A DNA stretch of 16,078 bases, from NCBI GenBank assembly GCA_023144875.1, contig JAGLEW010000109.1:1-16078 (forward strand), in the 5' to 3' direction. Below the pieces are notes generated by a model. That model saw nothing but the letters and a program-made list of their open reading frames with translations. It did no database searches and was not told where the DNA came from. The position numbers and the translations under genes are program-made. This document shows, piece after piece, positions 5,573-13,991 of the stretch. Position 1 is the first letter of the stretch. The number at the start of each line of letters is the position of its first letter. This stretch comes from Methylococcales bacterium (GTDB lineage Bacteria > Pseudomonadota > Gammaproteobacteria > Methylococcales > Methylomonadaceae).

Positions 5573-8518
5573 TCATGGATTAAGTCGGATTCCAATTGGA
5601 AAATCATTCCCTGTAATATGCGATTGAGGTACCTGCTCATAACCCCATTTTTTATAGGTTCTATCGGGGAGTACATCTTCTATATAAGCAGCCAGTCCTT
5701 TAATTGTAATGGTATTATTTCGACCATAACCCTTCCCTTTTAACGCTTCTATCAAGGTATAAGTAAAAACGCCATGCCCCTTATAGCCTTCTAATGCGAC
5801 TTGATCTTTACTGCTCGCAACAATCGTGGAGCGTCCTGTGGCACGCGTCAGTTTATTAATGGCGGTCTTTTCAGACATGCCACGACTGGCTTGAGCTTCG
5901 GCAAAACTGCCACTATTACACGTATCTATAATTGTTAAGGATTTAAGCGCCTGAATTTTTGATAATGCTAATTTAAAATCTTTTTGGCTCATCCCTCTTT
6001 CACGGACACTATCATCATTAGTATAACGAAAATCATAGGGAATATAAAAATAACTGCCCGTTTTAGGATCGGTAATTCCATGCCCAGCCATGTAAAGCAT
6101 AAACACATCGTCATTCGTGGTCTTTTTGGCAATTTCATTAAATTTAAGAAAAATATTTTTTTTGGTAACTTGTGAATCGGTCAGTTGATAGGTTTTAATC
6201 TCCGTAAATAAAGATTCTGCCGCTGTTGTCATGGCTTTTAAAAAATCCGTAGCATCGGCGACTGAATAATTAAGTTGCAAATCACCATCGCGATATTTAT
6301 CCACGCCCAAGGCTAAAATATGTAACGTGGGTTTTTTGCGTGAATGTCCTTGGTATTTAAGCGTAATTTTAGCCGTATTAGAATCAATATTCCCCGTTTT
6401 ATTCGTCGCCCTAAAGCTTAATATATTTTCCCCATCCACTAACGAGATAGGATGGTCAACATTAAAACAGCTGGTTTTTTTAGACGCTGATGACGCATCA
6501 TCCGACGATAATACATTCACCGCAACTCCATTTAAATACAAGGTCACATTATCATAACCCCCATCTTTTTCACATAATTTTAAACTTAAGGTCACATCCC
6601 GATTTTCACTAAAATGAGATTTAGTATTAAATTTTACCGTGGGTGCAAGCCCTGTTTTTAAGGTTTTTTCGATCGACAACTCTTTAAAATAACCACTAAT
6701 ATCCTCACCTTTTAACGTTTTAGCAATCAAATCGGGGCGGTAAAAACTATTGTAAAATTTATCCACTGACACAAATTCAGCGGCGGCCTCTTCGCCCTTA
6801 TTAATATGGTAACCGATGTATTTTGCCCCTTCTTTTGAGGCATCAAAAAAACCTTCTTTTGTCCACGCCACATATTCATCATCTCGTGAGATAAAAACAT
6901 TCAGTAACGGATAAATTTTTGAGGGCGGATCCTCTTGATTCAAAACACTTAAATCCCATAGCCTTAATACTTGATCATTTCCCCCTGTTACTAAGCGTTG
7001 TTCATCAACCGCCATCGACCATATTTCGCCCGTATGCCCAATCAACGAAGCGATTTCTTTCCCATCAAGATTATAAATTTTTAAATGCCCACTATTGCCA
7101 CCACTAATAATCAAATCACCATACCAGCCATAAATTCTATGCTGATGCCCCGTACTCGAATCACGAATAATACGCGCAATTTTTTTACCTTTGTGGTTTA
7201 TAGTAAGCACCCCATCGGTATAGTCATAATCTCCTCCTTTACTATGACTAAGGCGGTATGTACCTTGCTGTGCATAAATACGTCTAAAATTTTGAGGATT
7301 ACTATGGCGGTCAAACTCATGAAGGTTTAACCAAGTCTGCAAACGCCACGCGCGATTATTATGTACATTTTTAGCCTGATTTCCCCATGCAATTGCACCT
7401 TCTTTAATACCAACACTCCAGATGGTTTGACCAACCCCAATAATTTTAGTTGTTATTTTTGCGGTCACCTTATCCCAAATAAAAATTTCATTGTTATCAC
7501 CCCCCGCGCTAACAATGGTTTGATTATCTAAAAAAGCCAGTGATTTCGTTAAATTAGTATGGTTTTTAAACGAAGCAGATTTTACATAATCTGGAAGTTG
7601 ATAAACATGAACCTCAAGTGGATGCGAAGCCGTGCCTGTGGCGAGTGTTTTTCCGTCAGGACTATACGCCAAGCCTTCAGGTATTGTATTGCTCGTAATC
7701 GTTTGTGCTAACGTTAAATCTCGGTTTAAAATAAAAATTTTATGACTACCACCCGATACGGCAATATGCTTATTATTGCTGGCTAAGTATTGAAACTTAT
7801 AATCACCGCTAAATTCGTTAACCAACATCAGCTTATTATTTTTAAAATGATGCAAACTTACTTTTTTGTCAAAGCCGACTGAATAAATGTCATAGCCTCC
7901 CTGTGGATGAGTAAGCATCAGTACGGCATACACAAATTCATCATGATTCGTCATCGTTTCTTGCAATGTCCAGTCATCTACTTTCCAAAGCTTTACGCTG
8001 TGATCAGCAGAACTTGACACCAAATAGTGATTATCCGCGCTAAAATTAAGATCTAACACCACATTCATGTGTGACTTTAAAACCTGTATTAATTTGCCAC
8101 TGGGGTAATGGTAAATTTTAATAATCCCTTTTTTAAGCGTCATCTCACCCGGTGCTCCGCCCATATAACCCCCAACAGCTAAGTACTGATTATCAGCACT
8201 CAAGGCAATTGCATAAATTTTTCCCACATCCCCTTGACCAATTTGACCTAAAATTTTGCGTTTTTCTTTTCCTGTTTGACTGTCCCACACCCGAATCGTT
8301 TTATCATCACTGGCACTAATAAGGTCAGTATTTGTACTAATTAATAGGTCTCTAATAAGCGCCTCATGCCCATAGGTATCTAATTTTAAAATTGCCTTAT
8401 TTTTTTGGTCAGTATTTCCTGTGACGGCTTGATTTATCATTTCATGATAACTGCACGCTGACGTTAACAGCAGCAATACAATAGAAAAAACAAGACGACA
8501 ACCAAAAATCACTAACAT
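5573..8518 (-). CDS. WD40-repeat lipoprotein with C-terminal caspase-like (peptidase C14) domain
   Basis: Predicted exported lipoprotein of 981 aa. A hydrophobic signal segment (residues 1-21) ends in LTSAC, with Cys22 as likely lipidation site. WD40-like repeats follow (about 50-525), clearest at GHEALIRDLL..IRVWD (50-79), SHMNVVLDLNF..VKLWK (149-179), NHTNLTKSLAF..IFIWD (319-349) and GHTGEIWSMAV..LRLWD (494-522). The segment YVAWTKEGFFDASKEGAKYI (549-568) is often seen in bacterial WD40-caspase proteins. A beta-rich region comes next (about 625-722). The caspase-like domain spans 730-978, with catalytic His813 in YMAGHGI and Cys867 in IIDTCNSGSF, both intact. Start: ATG 8518 is chosen because AGGA lies 7 nt upstream; a TTG directly before it (8521) would be only 4 nt away. 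The substrate is unknown. It is divergent from the DUF1800 gene across an A+T-rich spacer. The domain calls are solid; role and exact location are inferred. Confidence 0.88.
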   Translation of the reverse strand: MLVIFGCRLVFSIVLLLLTSACSYHEMINQAVTGNTDQKNKAILKLDTYGHEALIRDLLISTNTDLISASDDKTIRVWDSQTGKEKRKILGQIGQGDVGKIYAIALSADNQYLAVGGYMGGAPGEMTLKKGIIKIYHYPSGKLIQVLKSHMNVVLDLNFSADNHYLVSSSADHSVKLWKVDDWTLQETMTNHDEFVYAVLMLTHPQGGYDIYSVGFDKKVSLHHFKNNKLMLVNEFSGDYKFQYLASNNKHIAVSGGSHKIFILNRDLTLAQTITSNTIPEGLAYSPDGKTLATGTASHPLEVHVYQLPDYVKSASFKNHTNLTKSLAFLDNQTIVSAGGDNNEIFIWDKVTAKITTKIIGVGQTIWSVGIKEGAIAWGNQAKNVHNNRAWRLQTWLNLHEFDRHSNPQNFRRIYAQQGTYRLSHSKGGDYDYTDGVLTINHKGKKIARIIRDSSTGHQHRIYGWYGDLIISGGNSGHLKIYNLDGKEIASLIGHTGEIWSMAVDEQRLVTGGNDQVLRLWDLSVLNQEDPPSKIYPLLNVFISRDDEYVAWTKEGFFDASKEGAKYIGYHINKGEEAAAEFVSVDKFYNSFYRPDLIAKTLKGEDISGYFKELSIEKTLKTGLAPTVKFNTKSHFSENRDVTLSLKLCEKDGGYDNVTLYLNGVAVNVLSSDDASSASKKTSCFNVDHPISLVDGENILSFRATNKTGNIDSNTAKITLKYQGHSRKKPTLHILALGVDKYRDGDLQLNYSVADATDFLKAMTTAAESLFTEIKTYQLTDSQVTKKNIFLKFNEIAKKTTNDDVFMLYMAGHGITDPKTGSYFYIPYDFRYTNDDSVRERGMSQKDFKLALSKIQALKSLTIIDTCNSGSFAEAQASRGMSEKTAINKLTRATGRSTIVASSKDQVALEGYKGHGVFTYTLIEALKGKGYGRNNTITIKGLAAYIEDVLPDRTYKKWGYEQVPQSHITGNDFPIGIRLNP

Positions 8519-8525
8519 CAAAAAT

Positions 8526-8529
8526 TCCT
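8526..8529 (-). promoter_or_regulatory. Ribosome-binding site deciding the start of the caspase-like gene
   Basis: AGGA on the minus strand is 7 nt before ATG 8518 and only 4 nt before the adjacent in-frame TTG 8521. It supports ATG as the start. Confidence 0.6.
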
Positions 8530-9404
8530 AGTAAATAGTGCGACTGATAAGGTACGTATGATAAAACATTCACCTTAAATGTGCGATACTTCAATTTTTT
8601 CGAATAAACTAATTGTTATTACTAGATAAAGTCCGTATTTTTCAACAAACATAAGTGGTTATCCTTCAAATTTATACATCAAATAAGCACATTTTTAGTG
8701 TGTCGATTAAAAATATAATATTTACATTTTGCCCTTGTCTATTTTTAAATATAGGCTATTAGCCAAAAATATAGCGATACTAACCTATATTTATCATCAA
8801 TTAGCGACTAAAATCAGTTCCTAATTATATATTCACTGGACTTTAAATCTATATCAAAAAATATTTTGTCTTGTTAGTGGCGAAACTCATGAGATTACTT
8901 TAATAAATAAACACGCTAGCCGTGCATAAAAAATGTATAAATTCATAGAGTTGCTAACTACTAAACTCTTTACATTCCGTATTTTAGTGTTAGGGAAATT
9001 TAAAATATCTTAAAGAGAATTATGATGAGTGTTTGATGCTATTAATTTCAGCGTCTTTCGCTAGTTTCTATTTATTTAATCACATGAGAAACTTCAAAAT
9101 ATTAGGAATAATTTATAAAAAACATTACTATAAAAATATAACTCAATAAATTATATTTTATAATTTCCACCAATATACTTTATATTTTCAATAAAAATTA
9201 AATGGCGATTATCATAAAAATATATTAATTAATAACTATAAAAACAATGCGACTATATTTTTAATTAAATATACATGTGATATAAATCAAATAAAAATAC
9301 AAGCAATTGATTTATATAATAAATATACTATTTTTATTATAGATAAAGCACCTATTTGAGTAATCTTATACTTACACTTGATTGTCATTATTATTAAAAA
9401 AGAT

Positions 9405-9433
9405 TTGCAGTTAAGCACAATATAAAATATAGT
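9405..9433 (+). promoter_or_regulatory. Candidate sigma70 promoter for the DUF1800-DUF1501 operon
   Basis: TTGCAG (9405-9410) and TATAGT (9428-9433) are separated by exactly 17 nt. The -10 matches five of six consensus positions; the -35 matches only three. The predicted transcript start is about 65 nt before the GTG start. In such A+T-rich DNA, chance -10 matches are common, so this is tentative. Confidence 0.35.
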
Positions 9434-9493
9434 AATAAATAATAGATGCTCGCCTTAAGCTACTTAGTTTGGTGTAATCTATTTCAAAATGAC

Positions 9494-9499
9494 AGGGGA
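9494..9499 (+). promoter_or_regulatory. Ribosome-binding site fixing the GTG start of the DUF1800 gene
   Basis: AGGGGA lies about 6 nt upstream of GTG 9506. The resulting N-terminus forms a proper lipoprotein signal peptide, which confirms the start. Confidence 0.65.
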
Positions 9500-9505
9500 A
9501 AATAA

Positions 9506-12376
9506 GTGAGTAAAATAGCGGTATACCTTTCAATACTTTTTTTGGTGGCTTGTAATACCAGCACACCAAATAAGCAACGAATAACAGGGGTTGTTTTAGA
9601 TTCGGCCATAGAAGGACTCAACTATAAATGTGCCAATGATGAAACAGGTGTTACCACCGCGGAAGGTCAATTCTCATGCGAACAGTTCCCTGTTCAATTT
9701 TTTGTTGGCTCGTTAGCTATTTCAGCAGAACTTAATTCAATTGCAACCGATGGTAAAATGTTTCTTGGCGATTTGTTAGGTTTAGATCGTTCCAATACCA
9801 GTGATGATCGTGTGCTAAATTTAGCGGTATTATTACAATCGCTTGATGATGATAATAATCCTGAAAATGGGATTCAACTTACCAGTGTCGCTAAAAGTAA
9901 TTTTACCGTGGAACAACATATTGATGATATGAGTAGCACTGATATCAACACCCAACTCACCGCTATGGGAAAAACGGTTGTCGCCGTAAATGATGCCCAG
10001 TCTCATCTTATTAGTACCTTAGCGGCGAATGAAGCCTCTGTCAGCTCGACCAATAACCAAACTAATGCCGATACACTAGCGCCTAGTGGTCCTATATTAG
10101 TCTTGGCAACCACAAAAAATTTAGTCAGTATTGGCTTAAAGGGTGAAATAGCCTCTAAAGTATTTATTGGCGAAACTGAAACAAGCACACTGGATGAAAG
10201 TGGCCAAACAAATATTGATCTTGATACTTCTGGGGATAATGGGAATAAAATTTTTAATATTACGCTCAAAGATGCGGCAGGAAATATCAGTCGCGCCTTA
10301 AATATTACCATCGCAAAAACCACCCCTGATACAACTGCCCCAAATTTACCAACCTTATCTATCCCGCCAAGCATTAATTCAGCAGGCTTAGTTAGTTTTG
10401 AAATTACAGGCGAAGCAGGCGCTAAGGTTTTTATAGGCACATTAAACGTTGCAACATTAGACGAAGATGGAAAAGCCACAATTACGATTAATATTGCCGA
10501 TATTAACAACCAATTAACCTCGGTAGATGCCAATGGGGTTAAAACATTAAGCATCACCTTAAAAGATGCGGCAGGTAATCGTAGTACAGTGCTTACCATT
10601 AATACCGATTATAAAGAATTACTCACCAAACAAGAAGCCATACGGTTTCTAAACCAAACCACTTTTGGACATAATAAAACAGATATTGATCACCTTATTT
10701 CAATTGGTACCACCCAATGGATGAACGATCAATTAGCATTAGCCTCTACTTATGACTTACCACTGGCTCAGCAAGAGAGTCATATCAATGCTTTAATCAA
10801 AACCGCTCGTGCTTTAGCCCCGACTAAAAACCCTGAAAGCTTTGTTTATTATACAAATCCGAATAATAACTTTAATAGCAATGCCCAGTTTAATATGCGC
10901 GGCTTTCGACAAGATTCGTGGGCAGAACGCACTATGTTTGCCTCGGATCAATTACGTCAAAGAATGGCCTTTGCTTTATCACAAATAATCGTTGTATCAG
11001 AAAATGATGCGGCATTATCTGAACGAGCGGATAGCTTGGCCTATCATTATGATATTTTAGCCAAACATGCGTTTGGTAATTATAAAGACCTGCTTAAAGA
11101 AGTGGCTTTATCCCCCGCAATGGGCATGTATTTAACCCATCAAGGCAGTCAAAAAGCCAGTGGGGTTATTTTACCTGATGAGAACTTTGCCAGAGAAATC
11201 ATGCAATTGTTTAGTATTGGCTTATATAAACTTAATACAGATGGCAGTTTTATCATAGAAGGCGGACAACCTGTACCCACATATACGCAATCCGATGTCG
11301 AGGAAATGGCTAAAATTTGGACAGGCTGGGAATTATTAGACAACCACACCCCTTACATTACAAGGTTTGGGTATTCAACCAGCGGCATTGGTAAATATGG
11401 TATGCCTATGGAGTTTGATGCAACCTATCATGAGGCAGGTGCTAAAACCATCTTAGGGATAAATATTCCTGCGGGACAAACAGGTCAACAAGATGTCGAT
11501 TCAGCGATTCAAATTTTAATGAATAACCCTTCGATGGCACCTTTTGTCTCAAGACAATTAATTCAACGTCTCGTTACCTCTAACCCAACTGCCGCTTATA
11601 TTAGCCGAGTAGCGACTGTCTTCAATGATGATGGCACGGGTGTCAAAGGTAATTTAAAAGCGGTACTGAAAGCAATTTTATTAGACGATGAGGCAAAAAA
11701 AGGCTCAACCGATAATGCTCAATTTGGTAAAGTAAAAGAACCCTTGTTAGCCATATTACAATTCTTAAAAGCCTTTGACGTTAAAAAATTAGATAATGCA
11801 CAATTTAGCATTGAATCACTCAACGCCTCTTTAGGGCAAGAAGCAATGCAAGCGAGCAGTGTATTTAACTTTTATTCGCCTAATTACACCCCGAATGACG
11901 CTGATTTCATCAACAACAAATTCAATGCGCCTGAATTGCAAGTTCAAACTGGCTTTAGACTGGCCTCCGTTAATAATTATATCTTTAACTTGATGCAACG
12001 AAATGAGCGAATCAAAGGAATAAAACAACAAGGTTCTTTATCCGCTTTTGAAAATACACTGAGTTCACACAGTTATAAACATAACTTAACGATTTCAATT
12101 GCCGATGAACTGGCGGTTATGAAAATAGCGCTGAATGACCCGAATGATGGCTTTGCAGGACTCAACCAAAAAACCACAAGAGATGCGGCCATTAATGCAT
12201 TACTGGATCATTTAGAAGACAAAATATTGACCCGTAAATTAACCTCAGCACAACAATCGACAATTGTTAACTATTTTGATTTTTATCATGCTGATACAGA
12301 AGATGCGGCATGGAAAATTATACGAAAAACTCTACGATTTATCGTCCCTTCTCATATTTATATGATTCAAGATTAA
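9506..12376 (+). CDS. DUF1800 family lipoprotein with two Ig-like repeats
   Basis: Predicted exported lipoprotein of 956 aa. The signal peptide ends in the lipobox LVAC (Cys16 lipidated). Residues 26-180 resemble the N-terminal domain found in other gammaproteobacterial lipoproteins (VLDSAIEGLNYKC, GVTTAEGQFSC). Two Ig-like repeats follow, about 188-272 and 275-367; both contain KVFIG at the start and a TLKDAAGN sequence near the end. The remainder (about 372-950) is the DUF1800 domain, with EAIRFLNQTTFG, DQLRQRMAFALSQI, NFAREIMQLFSIGLYKL and SRQLIQRLVTS. The start is GTG 9506, preceded by AGGGGA. DUF1800 has no established biochemical role that I know of. Its partner is very commonly a DUF1501 gene, as here 21 nt downstream. 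The products are probably exported by different routes (Sec/Lol and Tat). The exact domain borders are estimates. Confidence 0.88.
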   Translation: MSKIAVYLSILFLVACNTSTPNKQRITGVVLDSAIEGLNYKCANDETGVTTAEGQFSCEQFPVQFFVGSLAISAELNSIATDGKMFLGDLLGLDRSNTSDDRVLNLAVLLQSLDDDNNPENGIQLTSVAKSNFTVEQHIDDMSSTDINTQLTAMGKTVVAVNDAQSHLISTLAANEASVSSTNNQTNADTLAPSGPILVLATTKNLVSIGLKGEIASKVFIGETETSTLDESGQTNIDLDTSGDNGNKIFNITLKDAAGNISRALNITIAKTTPDTTAPNLPTLSIPPSINSAGLVSFEITGEAGAKVFIGTLNVATLDEDGKATITINIADINNQLTSVDANGVKTLSITLKDAAGNRSTVLTINTDYKELLTKQEAIRFLNQTTFGHNKTDIDHLISIGTTQWMNDQLALASTYDLPLAQQESHINALIKTARALAPTKNPESFVYYTNPNNNFNSNAQFNMRGFRQDSWAERTMFASDQLRQRMAFALSQIIVVSENDAALSERADSLAYHYDILAKHAFGNYKDLLKEVALSPAMGMYLTHQGSQKASGVILPDENFAREIMQLFSIGLYKLNTDGSFIIEGGQPVPTYTQSDVEEMAKIWTGWELLDNHTPYITRFGYSTSGIGKYGMPMEFDATYHEAGAKTILGINIPAGQTGQQDVDSAIQILMNNPSMAPFVSRQLIQRLVTSNPTAAYISRVATVFNDDGTGVKGNLKAVLKAILLDDEAKKGSTDNAQFGKVKEPLLAILQFLKAFDVKKLDNAQFSIESLNASLGQEAMQASSVFNFYSPNYTPNDADFINNKFNAPELQVQTGFRLASVNNYIFNLMQRNERIKGIKQQGSLSAFENTLSSHSYKHNLTISIADELAVMKIALNDPNDGFAGLNQKTTRDAAINALLDHLEDKILTRKLTSAQQSTIVNYFDFYHADTEDAAWKIIRKTLRFIVPSHIYMIQD

Positions 12377-12397
12377 GAAAAATTAAGGCATACTATT

Positions 12398-13933
12398 ATG
12401 AAACAGACACGTAGAGACTTTTTAAAGTTTTCAGCGACAGCAGCAATATCCCCTTTTTTAATGCCCGCGTTATCATTTGCAGCAGACCCAGGTTTTAGCG
12501 ATTACAAAGCATTAGTCTGTATCTTTTTAAAAGGCGGGAATGACTCGGTTAATATGATTTTACCGATAGTGACCACAGGAGAAGCAGGCTATGATAACTA
12601 TCAAACCATTCGATCAAATATGGCCGTCGCTAATAATGATTTAAGCGGACTGATTAACGCGTTTATAAATGACTCCAGCGGCAATGTTAACTTAGGCACC
12701 CAAGCAAACAACCCTTATAGCACCAATGGCGTTGCCTATACACCGATGACCGAATGCTATGTTAAAGGCATGTATAAACGCCCAACGGCAGGCATTGGCA
12801 TTAATGGCTTGATGCCCGAATTAGCCCAATTAATGACACAAAATAAACTTGCGACCGTGTTAAATATGGGTTCGTTAGTACAACCTGTCACAAGAACGAC
12901 AATAAAAAATAATAGTGCGATTTTACCAACCATGTTATTTGCCCATAATCATCAACAACGGGTCATGCAAACGGGCATCGCGAACAACCTAAACAGTGCG
13001 GGCTGGGCTGGGCGCTTATTTGATGCGTGGAGTGGCGTTAATAATGGCAGTTATTTAGGCATGAACACCTCATTTTCAGGCAACAATAGAATGTTGATTG
13101 GTAACGATACCATTCCTTTAGTCATGGACATCAAACCGCAAGGCTATAGTTCTTTTTCAGATGACCAACGTGCCATAGCCGCTTCATTAGGGAATCAAAC
13201 TCGTACCAATTTATTTAGAAAGCTTTATGGCGATTTTGTATCCGACTCCACCGAAATACCTAAACATTTAAAAATTATTTGGGCAAATTCCAGAACCTTT
13301 AATAGCACTGATTCCTACGGTCAACCATTGTTTAGTGTTCCCAAAAGAACCAGCCAAACAGGGATTGAAAAAAACCTCCCTGGTTCAAAATCAGGTAGCG
13401 ATAATTTAAGCTTAATCAAACGCTTAGAAGCGGTGACAAAATTAATAGATCATGGTAAGCAATCAGGATTAAAACGCCAAATATTTTTTGTTGAGCACAC
13501 AGGCTACGACACCCATAGCAATCAAATAAATGGACACTCGCTTTTACTAAGAGAGTTGAGTTTAGCCATGCATAAATTTCAAACCGCCGTTGATGAAATG
13601 GGCATGACCGACGAAGTGACCACCTTTAACATGTCTGATTTTGGGCGCAGTATTGGACACAATGGCGCAGGCACAGACCATGCGTGGGGTGGGCATTATT
13701 TTGTGATGGGCGGCGCGGTCAATGGCAACCAAAGTTATGGCACCATGCCAAGCCTCAACTTAGAAGGAACTCAAGATTATGGTCGAAAAGGACGCTTAAT
13801 TCCTGAAATAGCCACCGATCAATATTTAGCCACATTAACCAAATGGTTTGGGGCAGATGATGCTTTACAAGCGCAACTATTTCCAAATTTAGCCAATTTT
13901 GCGACCAAAGACCTTGGGTTTATGAGCAGTTAA
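12398..13933 (+). CDS. DUF1501 family protein, Tat-exported
   Basis: 511-aa protein with a clear twin-arginine signal peptide: TRRDFLKF at residues 4-11, a hydrophobic core, and a likely cleavage after Ala28 (LSFA/AD). Export of a folded, probably metal-bound protein is therefore expected. Conserved DUF1501 motifs are FLKGGNDSVN (43-52), GYDTH (369-373), MSDFGR (412-417), NGAGTDHAWGGHYFVMGG (422-439) and the C-terminal DQYLATLTKWFG. The Asp and His residues in these motifs resemble a metal site of the alkaline phosphatase/sulfatase superfamily, to which I believe DUF1501 is related; that assignment is from memory. AAGG lies 9 nt before ATG 12398, and the gene is 21 nt downstream of the DUF1800 gene, so the two form an operon. 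The enzymatic activity is unknown. Confidence 0.9.
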   Translation: MKQTRRDFLKFSATAAISPFLMPALSFAADPGFSDYKALVCIFLKGGNDSVNMILPIVTTGEAGYDNYQTIRSNMAVANNDLSGLINAFINDSSGNVNLGTQANNPYSTNGVAYTPMTECYVKGMYKRPTAGIGINGLMPELAQLMTQNKLATVLNMGSLVQPVTRTTIKNNSAILPTMLFAHNHQQRVMQTGIANNLNSAGWAGRLFDAWSGVNNGSYLGMNTSFSGNNRMLIGNDTIPLVMDIKPQGYSSFSDDQRAIAASLGNQTRTNLFRKLYGDFVSDSTEIPKHLKIIWANSRTFNSTDSYGQPLFSVPKRTSQTGIEKNLPGSKSGSDNLSLIKRLEAVTKLIDHGKQSGLKRQIFFVEHTGYDTHSNQINGHSLLLRELSLAMHKFQTAVDEMGMTDEVTTFNMSDFGRSIGHNGAGTDHAWGGHYFVMGGAVNGNQSYGTMPSLNLEGTQDYGRKGRLIPEIATDQYLATLTKWFGADDALQAQLFPNLANFATKDLGFMSS

Positions 13934-13945
13934 TCTTTTTTAATT

Positions 13946-13984
13946 GGATGATAGCGTTATGGTTGAATCATGTCACTATCATCC
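13946..13984. terminator. Inverted repeat between convergent DUF1501 and dbpA genes
   Basis: ggatgatag (13946-13954) pairs perfectly with ctatcatcc (13976-13984) around a 21-nt loop. It lies between convergent stop codons, the place for a two-way terminator. It lacks a proper T tract on either strand's downstream side, so efficient intrinsic termination is uncertain. Confidence 0.4.
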
Positions 13985-13991
13985 TAATCAC

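Larger units (their letters stand above)
8519..9505. promoter_or_regulatory. A+T-rich divergent spacer between caspase-like and DUF1800 genes
   Basis: Nearly 1 kb without a credible gene, visibly far richer in A+T than the flanking coding DNA, with stretches such as 9110-9350 almost without G or C. It holds the upstream regions of both divergent genes. Visible structures are an imperfect 13-bp inverted repeat (8746-8758 with 8781-8793), an 8-bp perfect palindrome around a 3-nt loop (9148-9166), a short hairpin cacg/cgtg (8912-8924), an FNR/CRP-like half-palindrome pair (9277-9290) and a possible rightward promoter (9405-9433). The largest open frame I checked (8933-9013, 26 codons) has no ribosome-binding site. 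I see no insertion sequence ends or direct target repeats. Confidence 0.6.

Noticed and set aside
8888..8924. Palindromes ctcatgag and cacg-ctagc-cgtg as an attachment site or terminator
   Set aside because: The arms are only 4 bp, and there is no integrase, no tRNA gene and no transcript unit that would end here.
8933..9013. A 26-codon open frame on the plus strand in the A+T-rich spacer
   Set aside because: It has no ribosome-binding site, no recognised motif, and is the kind of short frame expected by chance.
10003..10599. A 198-codon open frame on the minus strand
   Set aside because: It lies fully antisense to the Ig-like part of the DUF1800 gene, has low-complexity Val/Ser/Ala-rich content and no recognisable motif. 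The plus-strand protein has a signal peptide and conserved domains.
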